Shown: one piece after another, positions 48,195 to 58,540 of the stretch
Position numbering within the stretch: the first letter of the stretch is position 1
How the letters are laid out: each line of letters begins with the position of its first letter
Assembly: GCA_963849005.1 (NCBI GenBank)
Contig: CAWKGC010000022.1
Coordinates: 248,001 to 312,000 of the forward strand
DNA from: CAWKGC01 sp963849005
GTDB taxonomy: Bacteria > Pseudomonadota > Gammaproteobacteria > Burkholderiales > Usitatibacteraceae
DNA: 64,000 nucleotides
Direction: 5' to 3'
The notes under the pieces: generated by a model
What the model was told of the DNA's origin: nothing
The model's input: only the letters and a program-made list of their open reading frames with translations
Database searches by the model: none
Translations under genes and position numbers: made by a program

Positions 48195-50603
48195 ATGAAA
48201 CGATCGATCGCCGCAACGCTGGCCGTGCTGGCCGTTTCCCTCGGCGCCTTCGCCAGGCCGCCCGCTCCTGCCGAGACGATCGCGCTGGAAGGCATCGCGA
48301 AACCGGTCGACATCCTCGTCGACAAGTGGGGCGTGCCGCATCTCTTCGCCGCCAACGAAGACGACCTCTTCTTCGCGCAGGGCTTCAATGCCGCGCGCGA
48401 CCGCCTTTTCCAGGTCGACCTGTGGCGCCGCCGCGGGCTGGGCGAGCTTTCGGAAGTCTTCGGGCCGGCTTTCGTCGAGCAGGACAAGGCGGCGCGGTTG
48501 TTCCTCTACCGCGGCGACATGGCAAGCCGAATGGGCGCGCTACGGCCGCGACGCGGAGAAGATCACGCGCGCTTTCGTCGCCGGGCTGAACGCGTACGTC
48601 ACTTTCGTGGAGCGCCATCCCGAGCGCCTGCCGGTGGAGTTCCGCACCATCGGCTACATGCCGGCGCGGTGGAAACCGGAAGACGTCGTGCGCATCCGCA
48701 GCCACGGCCTCACGCGCAACCTGCGCAGCGAAGTCGCCCGCGCCAACTCCGCGTGCAAGGCAGGTCTCGCGGCAGACGAGATCCGCTTCGGCCTGCAACC
48801 GGCCTGGACCACGCAGGTTCCCGAAGGCCTCGACCCCTGCCTGCCGAAGGATCTCCTGAAAGTCTTCGACCTCGCGACCCAGGGCGCAAGGCTGACGAAG
48901 GACGCGCTGAAGGGCGCCGCGCTCGCAACCGGTGCAGCTGGCGATGGCCGGCGAGGAATACACCGAGGGCAGCAACAACTGGGTGATCGCGCCTTCGAAA
49001 TCGGCGACGAAGCGCCCCATCATGGCCAACGACCCGCACCGCGCGTACTCCGCGCCGAGCCTGCGCTACATCGCGCACCTTTCCGCGCCGGGATTGAACG
49101 TCATCGGCGCGGGCGAGCCATCGCTGCCCGGCATCTCGATCGGCCACAACGGCACGATCGCCTTCGGACTGACCATCTTCAACATCGACCAGGAAGACCT
49201 CTACGCCTACGAACTGAATCCCGCGAACGCCGGCGAGTACCGCTACCAGGGCGGCTGGGAAGCGATGAAAGTCGTCCGCGAGGAAATCAAGGTCAAGGGC
49301 GCGCCGGCCGGTCACGGCAGACCTCGTCTTCACGCGCCACGGCCCGGTGATCTTCACCGAGAAGGAGAAGAACCGCGCCTTCGCCGTGCGCTCGTGCTGG
49401 CTGGAGCCGGGCATGTCGCCCTACTTCGGCTCGATCGACTACATGCGCGCGAAGACCTTCAAGGAATTCCAGAAGTCCATGCTCAACTGGGGCGCGCCGA
49501 CCGAGAACCAGGTGTACGCCGACACCAGGGGCAACATCGGCTGGGTGCCCGGCGGGCTGGCGCCGATCCGCCCGAACTGGGACGGGCTGATGCCGGTGCC
49601 CGGCGACGGCCGCTACGAGTGGGCCGGCTTCTGGCGCGGCGACCAGCTGCCCTCGGCGTACAACCCGAAGGACGGCTGGATCGCCACCGCGAACCACATG
49701 AACATCCCCGCCGACTTCCCGTGGCGCGAACGCAAGCTCGGCTTCGAGTGGACCAACGAGTCGCGCTACAGGCGCGTGGCCGAAGTGCTCGCGGCGCTGC
49801 CGAAGGTGTCGATCGAGGACTCGATGCGGCTGCAGAACGACATCACCTCGATCCCGGGTCGCCGCCTCGTCGCGCTGGTGAAGCCGCTCTCGTCGACCGA
49901 TGCGAAGGCACAGGCGGCGATCGAGCTGCTGCGCGGCTGGGACGCGGTCGAACGCGCGGACAGCCCGGAGGCGGCGCTCACCGAAGTCTGGATCACGCGC
50001 CACCTCAACAAGGGGTTCCGCGAGGCGGTCCTCACGAAGGAAGGCGCTGCTGCCGTCACCGCCACCGACATCGCGGTGATGCTTGCCGCGCTGGAGAGTC
50101 CCGCCGCGCGTTTCGGCGACAATGCCGCGGCGAAGCGCGACGCGCTGCTTGCGGCAACGCTTGCCACCGCCTGGGCGGAGATGGAGAAGCTGCAAGGGGC
50201 GGACCCGAAAGCGTGGCAGTGGGGCAAGCTGCACAAGAACTTCAACGAGCACGCGATGTCCGGCGCGGTCGATGAAGCGATGCGCGAGAAGCTGAACGTC
50301 GGTCCGCTCGCGAAGAGCGGCGGCCCGTACACGCCCAACCAGTCCACCTATCGCGCGAACGATTTCCGGCAGACCAACGGGCCGTCGTTCCGCGTCGTGG
50401 TCGATGTCGGCAACTGGGACAACTCGCGCGCGGTCAACCATCCCGGCCAGTCGGGCGACCCGGCCAGCCCGCATTACCGCGACCTCGCGCCGCTGTGGCT
50501 GGGCGGCGAATACTTCCCGCTGCTCTACACGCGCAAGGCGATCGAAGGCGCGATGGAGACGCACATCCGGCTGGTGCCGGTGGCGAAGATGGCGCCGGGC
50601 TGA
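48195..50603 (+). CDS. Penicillin-acylase-family amidase (Ntn hydrolase), about three frameshifts
   Basis: About 800 residues, exported (signal peptide around residues 5-20). Precursor of a heterodimeric acylase: alpha chain with WGVPHLFAANEDDLFFAQGF, then autoprocessing before the catalytic Ser of EGSNNWVIAPS (codon 48971-48973, about residue 259), and beta chain with GISIGHNGTIAFGLTIFN, RGNIGWVPGG and NHPGQSGDPASPHY. Members cleave penicillins, acyl-homoserine lactones or related amides; specificity cannot be read here. Breaks near 48530, 48930 and 49315. Starts 10 bp after the oxidoreductase gene. Confidence 0.87.
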
Positions 50604-50754
50604 CGCATCCCGGGCGAACGATACTGCAATGGGCCGGCAACGCCACCCCGCACGGGGCGCCCCGACGCCGCCAGTGAAGCCGTTGGCCACCGGCGGGGAA
50701 CCGGGACGCCTGGCCGCGCTCTCGCTCTTCCTCGGGATGCTCGTGGGCAAGGGC

Positions 50755-52111
50755 ATGCGTTTCGTCGCCGCCTTCCTCCTCGGCATCGCCGGCCTGTTGC
50801 TTACGGTCGCGTGGCAAAACGGGCCGCAGCGTTACCTCGACGCCCGCGACTACGCGCAATTTACCGCCAGGCAATCCGGGCGCATTGCCGAAAGCTGGCT
50901 TGCGCTCGAATGGAATCCGGCCGAAATGGGCGAGCTCACGCGCTGGCGCGGCTTCGCCAAGGCGTCGCCCTGCGTGGTCGTCGAATACGAAGGCGACTGG
51001 GGCAACTCGCGCCGCGCCTTCTGCGGCAAGCGCCTGCCGTTCCATTCGCAGTACACGCTGCACGACTTGAAGGAGACCACGCCCGGCGTGCCGTTTGCGT
51101 GGAAGCGCGATGACAGCGGCTTCGCGGTCGCGGAGCTGCGCACAAGCGCTGCGGGACTCAATTGGCTGGCGGCGCATCCTGCCGACGACTTCTTCCTGCG
51201 CGAGGCGAAGCTGAAAACGGCGCTGGAGGACCTGCAGGTCGAACTCGACCGGCCGGTCGATGCCGCCGTCATCAGCTGGGGCGACGCCCGTGCCGGCGTT
51301 TCCCCTCCTGCTCGATCCGGCCAGGCCCGCAGAGGCGCTGCCTGCCGGCTTCGTCGAGGCGCGCCGCAACATCGAGCCGAACTGGGTGCTGGTCCTCATC
51401 CCGATGGCGATGGGGCTGGCCGCGTGGTTTGCCGGCACGAACGTTTTTTTCGCCAACCTCGCGCCGGGCTGGCGCATGTTCTTCGGCGCCCTGCCCTTGC
51501 TGCTCCTGCCCTGGTGGGGCGAGGCGTTTCCGCGCGCGATACGCCACATGCATTCCGACATCGGCGAGGTGATCGCGGACATGATGGGCGACATCGACAT
51601 CAATGCCTGGCTCATTGCAAGCGACCCGGAACAGGCCCGGCAGCTGGACGGCGAGCGGCTCGCGTGGAAACTCGCCGAAGGCCGCTACGCCGACACCTTC
51701 GGCAAGATCCGGTTCGTGCTGCCGAAGCCGCCACCGGCCGATGCCGACGCCGCGCTTGCGGCAATCGCCGCAATCACTACTACGCAAGTACAGGCGATGG
51801 CGGTCACCGACCAGGTCGCGCTGTTCGAACGCCTGCGCAGCGACAAGAAGCGCGACCTGCGCGGCGCCGGAATGGCCTTCCTTCCAGTGGCGGCGGCAAC
51901 GGCCAGGGACGCGAATGCCGACGCAGGCGTGCGCAAGGCCGCGACGCAATTCCTCTCCGACTGGACAGTGCAACCGATCGACGAACTCTCGCGCCGCGAT
52001 CCGGCCTACCGCGAGCGCCTGCGCATGTGGAAGGAACTCACGACGGTCCCTGTCGACGTGATCGCCAACCCCGCGGGATGGGTCGTCGAGCGCGGCGAAA
52101 AGGCACGCTGA
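50755..52111 (+). CDS. Membrane protein of unknown function, one frameshift
   Basis: About 450 residues. Membrane segment at the N-terminus (FVAAFLLGIAGLLLTVAW), a roughly 170-residue non-cytoplasmic region, then two segments (VLVLIPMAMGLAAWFAGTNV and MFFGALPLLLLPWWG) and a cytoplasmic helical C-terminal half. I do not recognise the family. One indel near 51297 splits it. ATG at 50755 chosen; ATG 50737 also in frame. It lies between the acylase and the prolyl oligopeptidase on the same strand and might be part of the same unit. Confidence 0.6.
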
Positions 52112-52185
52112 ACCGGTTTTCGAAGGTCGGGCAGGGACCGGATTTTGCAGGCACAATGGCGCCCTCGATCGCCCATGGAGTCGTC

Positions 52186-54319
52186 ATGTCCTTGCGTCCC
52201 GCGCTTCAATTCGCCGTCCTTGCAGTCCTGCTGCAATTCGTCGCAAACGCCAATGCGATCGACTATCCGCCGACGGCGAAGAAGCCGGTGACCGACACCT
52301 ATCACGGCGTGCAGGTCACCGAGGACTACCGCTGGCTGGAAGACGGCAAGGACCCGGCCGTCAAGGCCTGGAGCGCGGCGCAGACCGCGCCGGCCCGCAA
52401 GGTGCTCGACGCGATGCCGGTGCGCAAGTCGCTCCAGGCGCAATTCAAGGACCTCTACGGCACGGCGCCGGTGCGCTACTTCGATTTCGAGCATCGCGGC
52501 GCCTTGTTCGCGATGAAGCGCCAGCCGCCGAAGAACCAGCCGATGCTGGTGGTGATGAAGTCGGCGGGCGACGTGAAGTAGCGAGCGCATCCTCGTCGAT
52601 CCCAACAAGATCAACGCGAAGGGCACCACGGCGATCGATTTCTACTCGCCGTCGCTGGACGGCAAGCACGTCGCGGTGTCGATCTCGGAAAACGGCAGCG
52701 AGGACGGGACCGTGCACGTGTTCGAGACGGCCACCGGCAAGGAACTCGCCGACCGCGTGCCGCGCGTGAGCTATCCCACCGGCGGGGGCAGCGTCGCCTG
52801 GGACGCGAAGGGCACCGGCTTCTACTACACGCGCTACCCGCAGGGAAGCGAGCGCGCCGGGGAAGACGTGAACTTCTACCAGCAGGTGTATTTCCACAAG
52901 CTCGGCACGCCGTCGAGCGCGGACACCTACGTGATCGGCAAGGAGTTCCCGCGCATCGCGGAAACCGAGCTGAGCACTTCTCGCGACGGCAGCTATGTGC
53001 TGGCGAGGGTGTCCAACGGCGACGGCGGCGAGCACGCCTTCTACCTTCGCGGCCCCGACGGCAAGTGGGCGAAGATCGCCGACCATGCCGACAAGGTCAA
53101 GCGCATGGCGCTCGGCCTGGACGGCAGGCTCTACGCGCTTTCGCTCAAGGACGCGCCGCGCGGCAAGATCGTCGCGATGCCGATGTCGAAGCCGGATCTC
53201 GCCAAAGCCACGCTGGTGGTGCCCGAAGGCGAGGCGACCATCGACGCACATGGCGCCGATGAAGACCCGCCTCTACGTGGACTACATGGTCGGCGGCCCC
53301 TCGCGAGATCCGCATGTTCGACCTCGCCGGCAAGCCGCTCGGCACGCTGCCGACCGAGCCCGTGTCGAGCGTGGGGATCGGCGAGCGGCTCGACGGCGAC
53401 GACATCCTCGTCGGCACCCAGAGCTATACCAAGCCGTTCGCGTGGTACAGCTACTCGCCGAAGGACAACAAGCTCGTCCGCACCGCGCTCGCGGGCGAGA
53501 GCAAGGTGAATTTCGACGACGCCGAAGTGGTGCGCGAGATGGCGGTGTCGAAGGACGGCACCAAGGTGCCGGTGAACATCCTCATGAAGAAGGGCACCAA
53601 GCGCGACGGGACCAACCCGGTGCTGCTCTACGGGTACGGCGGCTACGGCGTGAACGAGACGCCCTACTTCTCGCTCGCCAACCGCGCCTGGCTCGACCAC
53701 GGCGGCATCTTCGTGCGACGTGAACCTGCGCGGCGGCGGGGAGTTCGGCGAGAGCCTGGCACCTCGCCGGCAACCTCACGAAGAAGCAGAACGTCTTCGA
53801 CGACATGATCGCCGCGGCGAAGCACATGATCGAGCGCGGCTACACCACGCCCGACAAGCTCGCCGCGATGGGCGGCAGCAACGGCGGGCTGCTCATGGGC
53901 GCCCTGATCACGCAGCGGCCCGGACCTGTTCCGCGCGGTGGTCGTCCGACGTCGGCATCTACGACATGCTGCGCGTGGAGCTCGACCCCCAACGGCGCCT
54001 TCAACGTCACCGAGTTCGGCACCGTGAAGGACCCCGCGCAGTTCAAGGCGCTGTACGCCTATTCGCCGTACCACAACGTGAAGAAGGCCGCCTACCCCGC
54101 GGTCCTCTTCACCACCGGCGAGAACGACGGCCGCGTCGACCCCTACGAACTCGCGCAAGATGGCGGCGGCGCTTGCAGGCGGCCACGACATCGGGCAAGC
54201 CGGTCCTGCTCAGCATCAGCGCCGACACCGGGCACGGCATCGGCACGGGACTGGCCACGCGGGTCGAGGAACAGTCGGACGTCTACGCGTTCCTGATGAC
54301 CGAGCTCGGGATGAAGTAG
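52186..54319 (+). CDS. Prolyl oligopeptidase (S9A), about eight frameshifts
   Basis: About 705 residues with a signal peptide (LQFAVLAVLLQFVANANA), so probably periplasmic. The beta-propeller begins PVTDTYHGVQVTEDYRWLED; the hydrolase domain has LYGYGGYGVNE, the catalytic Ser in MGGSNGGLLMG (codon 53877-53879), Asp in ENDGRVDP and His in DTGHGIGTG. It cleaves short peptides after proline. Indels near 52580 (creating a false stop), 53265, 53308, 53718, 53757, 53925-53990 and 54160-54175. The order of all domains is intact. Confidence 0.9.
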
Positions 54320-54332
54320 CTCCCGGGCAGGA

Positions 54333-55469
54333 CTACGCCGCGGCCTTGAGCCGCGGCGCGACCTGGTTCACGCCCATCTCCTTCAGCGTCTCCGCGACCG
54401 CGGTGACGACGTTGCGCATCTCGTTCGCGTCGATCGCGCCGATGCAGCCCACGCGGAAGGTCTCCACCTGCGTGAGCTTGCCGGGGTAGAGCACGTAGCC
54501 GCGCGCCTTCACCTTGTCGTAGAAGTCCGCGAACTTGTAGTTGGCGTCGCCCGGCGCGTGGAAGGTGACGATCACCGGCGCCTGGATCGCCTTCGGCAGG
54601 AAGGTCTTGAAGCCGAGCGCGGTCATCCCGTCGATCAGCGTGTCGCAGTTCTCCTGGTAGCGCCTGCCGCGGGCCGGCGCGCCGCCCTCGGCGAGGAACA
54701 GGTCGAGCGCCACGCGGAAGGCCGCCACCACGTGCGTCGGCGGCGTGAAGCGCCACTGCGTGGTCTTCTGCATGTAGGTCCACTGGTCGTGCAGGTCCAT
54801 CGCCAGCGAGTGCGAGTTGCCCTGGCATTTTTCCAGCACGGCCTTGCGCGCGATGACGAAGCCCATGCCGGGCACGCCCTCGATGCACTTGCCCGATGCG
54901 GCGACGACCGCGTCCACCGGGTGCTTCGAGACGTCGATCTCGAGCGCGCCGAAGGAACTCATCGCGTCCACGATCAGCCCCTTGCCGTGGCGCGCGCAGG
55001 CTTGCGCGATGTCGGAGAGCGGATTCAGGATCCCGGTGCCGGTCTCGCAATGCACCTGCGCGACGTGGGTGATCGAGGGATCGCGCGTGAGCGCCTCGTC
55101 CACCATCGCGCCGGTGGGATGCTTGTCTTCCGGCAGGTCGAGCGAGACGTGCGCGCGGCCGAGGACCTTCAGGATCTTGAGTATCCGCTGGCAGTAGGCG
55201 CCGTTCTGCGGCACCAGCACCTTGCCGTCCTTCGGCACGAGGTTGGCCAACGCGGCTTCCACCGAGAACGTCCCGCTGCCCTGGAGCGGCACGCACACGT
55301 GCGTCGCCTCCCCGTGGACGACGGCGACAAGGTCCTTGCAGATGCTCGCCGTGATCGCGTTGAAGCTCTTGTCCCAGGAGCCCCAGTCGCGCAGCATCGC
55401 CTGCTTGGTGGCAAGCGCGGTGGTGAGCGGGCCGGGGGTGAGCAGGATGGGGTCGTTGCCGATGATCAT
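54333..55469 (-). CDS. phnW: 2-aminoethylphosphonate-pyruvate transaminase PhnW
   Basis: 378-residue class V PLP aminotransferase: LLTPGPLTTALATKQAML, PLQGSGTFSVEAAL, HCETGTGILNP, DAMSSFGALEID, and the PLP-lysine segment AASGKCIEGVPGMGF. PhnW moves the amino group of 2-aminoethylphosphonate to pyruvate, giving phosphonoacetaldehyde and alanine. Serine-glyoxylate aminotransferases are the main look-alikes; the GKCIEGVPG motif and the adjoining importer favour PhnW. A ribosome site (AAAGGAG) precedes it, 11 bp after the permease stop. Frame intact. Confidence 0.9.
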   Translation of the reverse strand: MIIGNDPILLTPGPLTTALATKQAMLRDWGSWDKSFNAITASICKDLVAVVHGEATHVCVPLQGSGTFSVEAALANLVPKDGKVLVPQNGAYCQRILKILKVLGRAHVSLDLPEDKHPTGAMVDEALTRDPSITHVAQVHCETGTGILNPLSDIAQACARHGKGLIVDAMSSFGALEIDVSKHPVDAVVAASGKCIEGVPGMGFVIARKAVLEKCQGNSHSLAMDLHDQWTYMQKTTQWRFTPPTHVVAAFRVALDLFLAEGGAPARGRRYQENCDTLIDGMTALGFKTFLPKAIQAPVIVTFHAPGDANYKFADFYDKVKARGYVLYPGKLTQVETFRVGCIGAIDANEMRNVVTAVAETLKEMGVNQVAPRLKAAA

Positions 55470-55480
55470 GGGATGCTCCT

Positions 55481-57224
55481 TTACGTTTGCTCCGCAGGCG
55501 TCGCCACGCCTGCGTGGTGCGGTCGAGAAACACTTGCAGGAAATGATAGCCCAGGCAGACTACGGCCGAGGTGACGACGATCAAGGTCGCCATCGCCGCC
55601 GCGGGGCCGATGTCGCCCGCCTCGTCCAGGTTCACGATCGCCACCGAGGCGAGCATGGTCGAGGGGGCGTACAGGAACATCACGGCCGATACCGTGGTCA
55701 TGGCGTTCACGAACAGGTAGCGGCTGATGTCGAGCACCGCCGGCAGGCACACCGGCACCGTCACCCTGAAGAAGGTGCGGTAGAACGGCACGCGCAGCGA
55801 GGCCGACACCGACTCGAACTCGCCGTCGATCTGCTTCAACGCCGTAAGCGCCGTGAGGTGGCTGGACGAGTAGTAGTGCACCACGGTGCAGATCACGAGG
55901 ATCGCCATCGTGTGGTAAAGGAAATGAAGCGGGTTGTCCTTCGCCACGAAGAAGAAGATGAAGCCCAGCCCCAGCACCAGGCCGGGCACGCCCATCGGCA
56001 GCACCGCCAGCAGGCGCACGACCGGCTTGAGCCATTCGACGCCGCGCGTCTTCTCCAGCAGGTAGGCGGTGACGAAGATGAAGACCGCGCCGAGGGTCGC
56101 GCTCCAGAACGCGAGCTTGATGCTGTTCAGGTAGGCGCCGAAGACGCCGGCGTCGACGATGCCCAGCCGGTAGTGGTCCAGCACCATCGCGAAATTGTAG
56201 GGCCAGAGCTTCACGAACGAGGCATAGATCGCCATCCCCAGCACCGCGACCATCAGGAGCGCGATCAGCCAGCAGAATGCGGTCATCGCCCAGTCGAAGC
56301 CCTTCTCGCGCTTCGGGACATAGGGCACGGAGCGCGCCGAGAGCAGGGCCTGCTGCTTCCTCTGCACCATCGAGTCGACGACGAAGGTCACGGCGACCGG
56401 GACCAGCAGCATCAGGCTCACCACCGCGCCCTTGGCGAAGTCCTGCTGGCCGATCACCAGCTTGAAGATGTCGGTGGCAAGCACGTTGAAGCTGCCGCCG
56501 ATCACCTTCGGGATGCCGAAGTCCGAGAGCGCATAGGTGAACACCACCATCGAGGCGCTGATCAGGCCGTACTTCGCGCCGGGCAGCGTGATGGTGAAGA
56601 ACTTGCGCAGGCGCCGCGTGCCGAGCGCGTCGGCCGCCTCGTAGAGCCGGCGCGTCGGTGAGCGAGAGCGCCGTGATCAGGATCATCAGCGCGTGCGGGA
56701 AGGTCGCGTACACGAGCGAGATGACGATGCCCTTGGCGCCGTAGATCTGCCCGCCGCCCAGCCAGCCCTTGAGCAGGCCCTGGTTGCCGAACCAGAAGAT
56801 GAAGGAGATCGCCGCGAGCAGCGAGGGTGCCAGCAGCGGGATCAGCGCGATGTTCCTGAGCAGCGACTTGTAGCGGATGCAGCTGCGCGTGAGCGCGTAG
56901 GCGAAGGTGAAGGCGAGCGGGATGGTGATCGCGGTGGCGAGCGCCGAGACCCAGATGCTGTTCCAGATCGACACCAGCAGCGCCGGCGTGTGGAAGTAGG
57001 CGTCGAAGTTGGCCAGCCCCGCCCACGCGCCCTGCTTGTCCTGCACGCTCTTCACCAGCAGCATCGCCATCGGCGCCAGCAGGAAGACCGCCAGCAGCGC
57101 GCCGGAGGCGAACAGGAGGCCGTGGCCGATGCGGTCGCTCCAGTGCACGCGCTGCCGCGGCACGACGACGCGGCCGAGCACCTGCGGCGCCGCCCGAGAT
57201 CGACGAAGGCAGGTCCGCGCTCAA
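55481..57224 (-). CDS. ABC permease (2-aminoethylphosphonate type, fused double permease), frameshifts
   Basis: About 575-residue inner-membrane protein with two fused BPD_transp_1 modules (about 12 segments), like FbpB/ThiP and the putative 2-AEP permease of TIGR03262. Segments: LLFASGALLAVFLLAPMAML, EAA-loop 1 near YEAADALGTRRLRKFF, then MTAFCWLIALLMVAVLGMAI and EAA-loop 2 near FESVSASLRVPFYRTFF. A break near 56645 splits loop 1; others near the ends (57190 and about 55510). I place the start at TTG 57224 overlapping the ATPase stop and the end at the TAA 55481. Confidence 0.85.
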
Positions 57225-58297
57225 GCCCGCGTCTCGAACACCCGCATGCGGTCGGCGGGCACGGCAACGCGCAGCGTGTCGCCGGGCTTGACGCGGAATT
57301 CCTCGAGGTCGTTCACCGAGAGGTCCGCGGAAAGCAGTTGCGTGATCCCGTTCAGGCGCAAGGTGATGCGCGAGTACGAGCCGAGGAACTCGATCCGCTC
57401 CACCACCGCGGCCGCGGAGTTGGGCGTGGCGCCGTTCACGCCGCGCACCTGCACGTCCTCGGGACGGAAGAAGACCGAGAGCGCCGGCGACTTCTCGAAA
57501 GCAGGCTCCATCTCGCAGGCGAAGCGCTGGTCGCCGACCAGCACGGTGCCGGCGCCCGCGGCCTTCGCCGGCAGCAGGTTGGTCTTGCCGACGAAGTCCG
57601 CGACGAACGGGGACGCCGGCCGCTGGTAGATTTCCGAAGGCCCGCCGATCTGCTCGATCGTCCCGTGGTTCATGACGACGATGCGGTCCGCCATCGACAG
57701 CGCCTCTTCCTGGTCGTGCGTGACGAGGATGGTGGTGATGCCCAGGCGTTGCTGCAGCGCGCGGATCTCGCTGCGCAGCCGGACGCGCACGCGCGCGTCG
57801 AGCGCGGAGAGCGGCTCGTCGAGAAGCAGCAGTCCGGGCGACGTGGCGAGCGCGCGGGCGAGCGCGATGCGCTGCTGCTGGCCGCCGGAGAGCTGGCTGG
57901 GAAATTTCGCGCCGCTGTCGGGCAGCCCCACCAGGGTGAGCAGCTCCTTCACGCGCGCCTCGCGCTCGGCCTTCGGCGTGCGCCGGTTGACCAGCCCGTA
58001 CGCGACGTTCGCGGCGATCGTCAGGTTGGGGAACAGCGCGTAGGACTGGAACACGATGCCGTAGTCGCGCTTCATCGGCGGCAGCCACGAGATGTCGCGG
58101 CCGGCCTGCACGATCTTCCCGGCGGTCTGCACCTCCAGCCCGGCGATGATGCGAAGCAGCGTGGTCTTGCCGCAGCCCGAGGGGCCGAGGAAGCAGATCA
58201 TCTCGCCGGGACGCACGCTCAGGCTGACGTCCCCGAGCGCGACGAAGTCGCCGAAGCGCTTGTGGATGTTGCCGAGGACGAGGAAGTCTTCGCTCAT
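57221..58297 (-). CDS. ABC transporter ATPase (2-aminoethylphosphonate type)
   Basis: 358-residue importer ATPase: Walker A GPSGCGKTTLLR, Q-loop FQSYALFPNLT, signature LSGGQQQRIALARALA, Walker B LLLLDEPLSALD, switch His VTHDQEEA, and a C-terminal TOBE domain (FFRPEDVQVRG). Sequence and position match the putative 2-AEP transporter ATPase (TIGR03265). Shares 4 bp with the permease. It is separated from the binding-protein gene by a terminator and a repeat, so it may have its own promoter in 58298-58336, though none is obvious. Frame intact. Confidence 0.9.
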   Translation of the reverse strand: MSEDFLVLGNIHKRFGDFVALGDVSLSVRPGEMICFLGPSGCGKTTLLRIIAGLEVQTAGKIVQAGRDISWLPPMKRDYGIVFQSYALFPNLTIAANVAYGLVNRRTPKAEREARVKELLTLVGLPDSGAKFPSQLSGGQQQRIALARALATSPGLLLLDEPLSALDARVRVRLRSEIRALQQRLGITTILVTHDQEEALSMADRIVVMNHGTIEQIGGPSEIYQRPASPFVADFVGKTNLLPAKAAGAGTVLVGDQRFACEMEPAFEKSPALSVFFRPEDVQVRGVNGATPNSAAAVVERIEFLGSYSRITLRLNGITQLLSADLSVNDLEEFRVKPGDTLRVAVPADRMRVFETRA

Positions 58298-58336
58298 GGC
58301 GCCTTCATGGCGGATACCGCTGGAAATCGAAAAAGC

Positions 58337-58475
58337 GAATTAACCGCCGATGAACGCCGATGAACGCCGATAAGCAAAGGCATGATGGTCTTGGTTCAAG
58401 GCTCCGTGCTGGCAGCCGAACCAATCACATAGAGGGTTTTATCGGCGTTCATCGGCGTTCATCGGCGGTTAATTC
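58337..58475. repeat. 36-bp perfect inverted repeat element
   Basis: Arms 58337-58372 and 58440-58475 are perfect 36-bp inverted repeats, each containing tandem 10-bp units (ATGAACGCCG / CGGCGTTCAT), around a 67-bp spacer without an ORF. It lies between the ATPase gene and the binding-protein terminator. It looks like a non-autonomous intergenic palindromic repeat. Confidence 0.85.
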
Positions 58476-58497
58476 TTTTTTTGCCCTACAGCGAGGC

Positions 58498-58528
58498 AAA
58501 AAAAAGGGCGGCCCGAACCGGGCCGCCC
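58498..58528 (-). terminator. Rho-independent terminator after the phosphonate-binding protein gene
   Basis: On the minus strand a 10-bp G/C stem (58528-58519 with 58515-58506), 3-nt loop and eight T residues (58505-58498), 12 bp after the stop of the binding-protein gene. It should strongly limit read-through into the ATPase gene. Confidence 0.9.
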
Positions 58529-58540
58529 TCTCGCTTCCCG

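Noticed and set aside
52186..52581. A short separate gene ending at the TAG at 52579
   Set aside because: The stop arises from one extra T; the next frame continues the prolyl oligopeptidase propeller without a gap.
54337..54357. GCCGCGGC stem-loop at the phnW 3' end as a terminator
   Set aside because: Perfect stem but it lies within the coding sequence and has no T-tract on either strand.
54333..55469. Serine-glyoxylate aminotransferase instead of PhnW
   Set aside because: The fold is shared, but the PLP-lysine motif and the adjoining 2-AEP importer genes favour PhnW.
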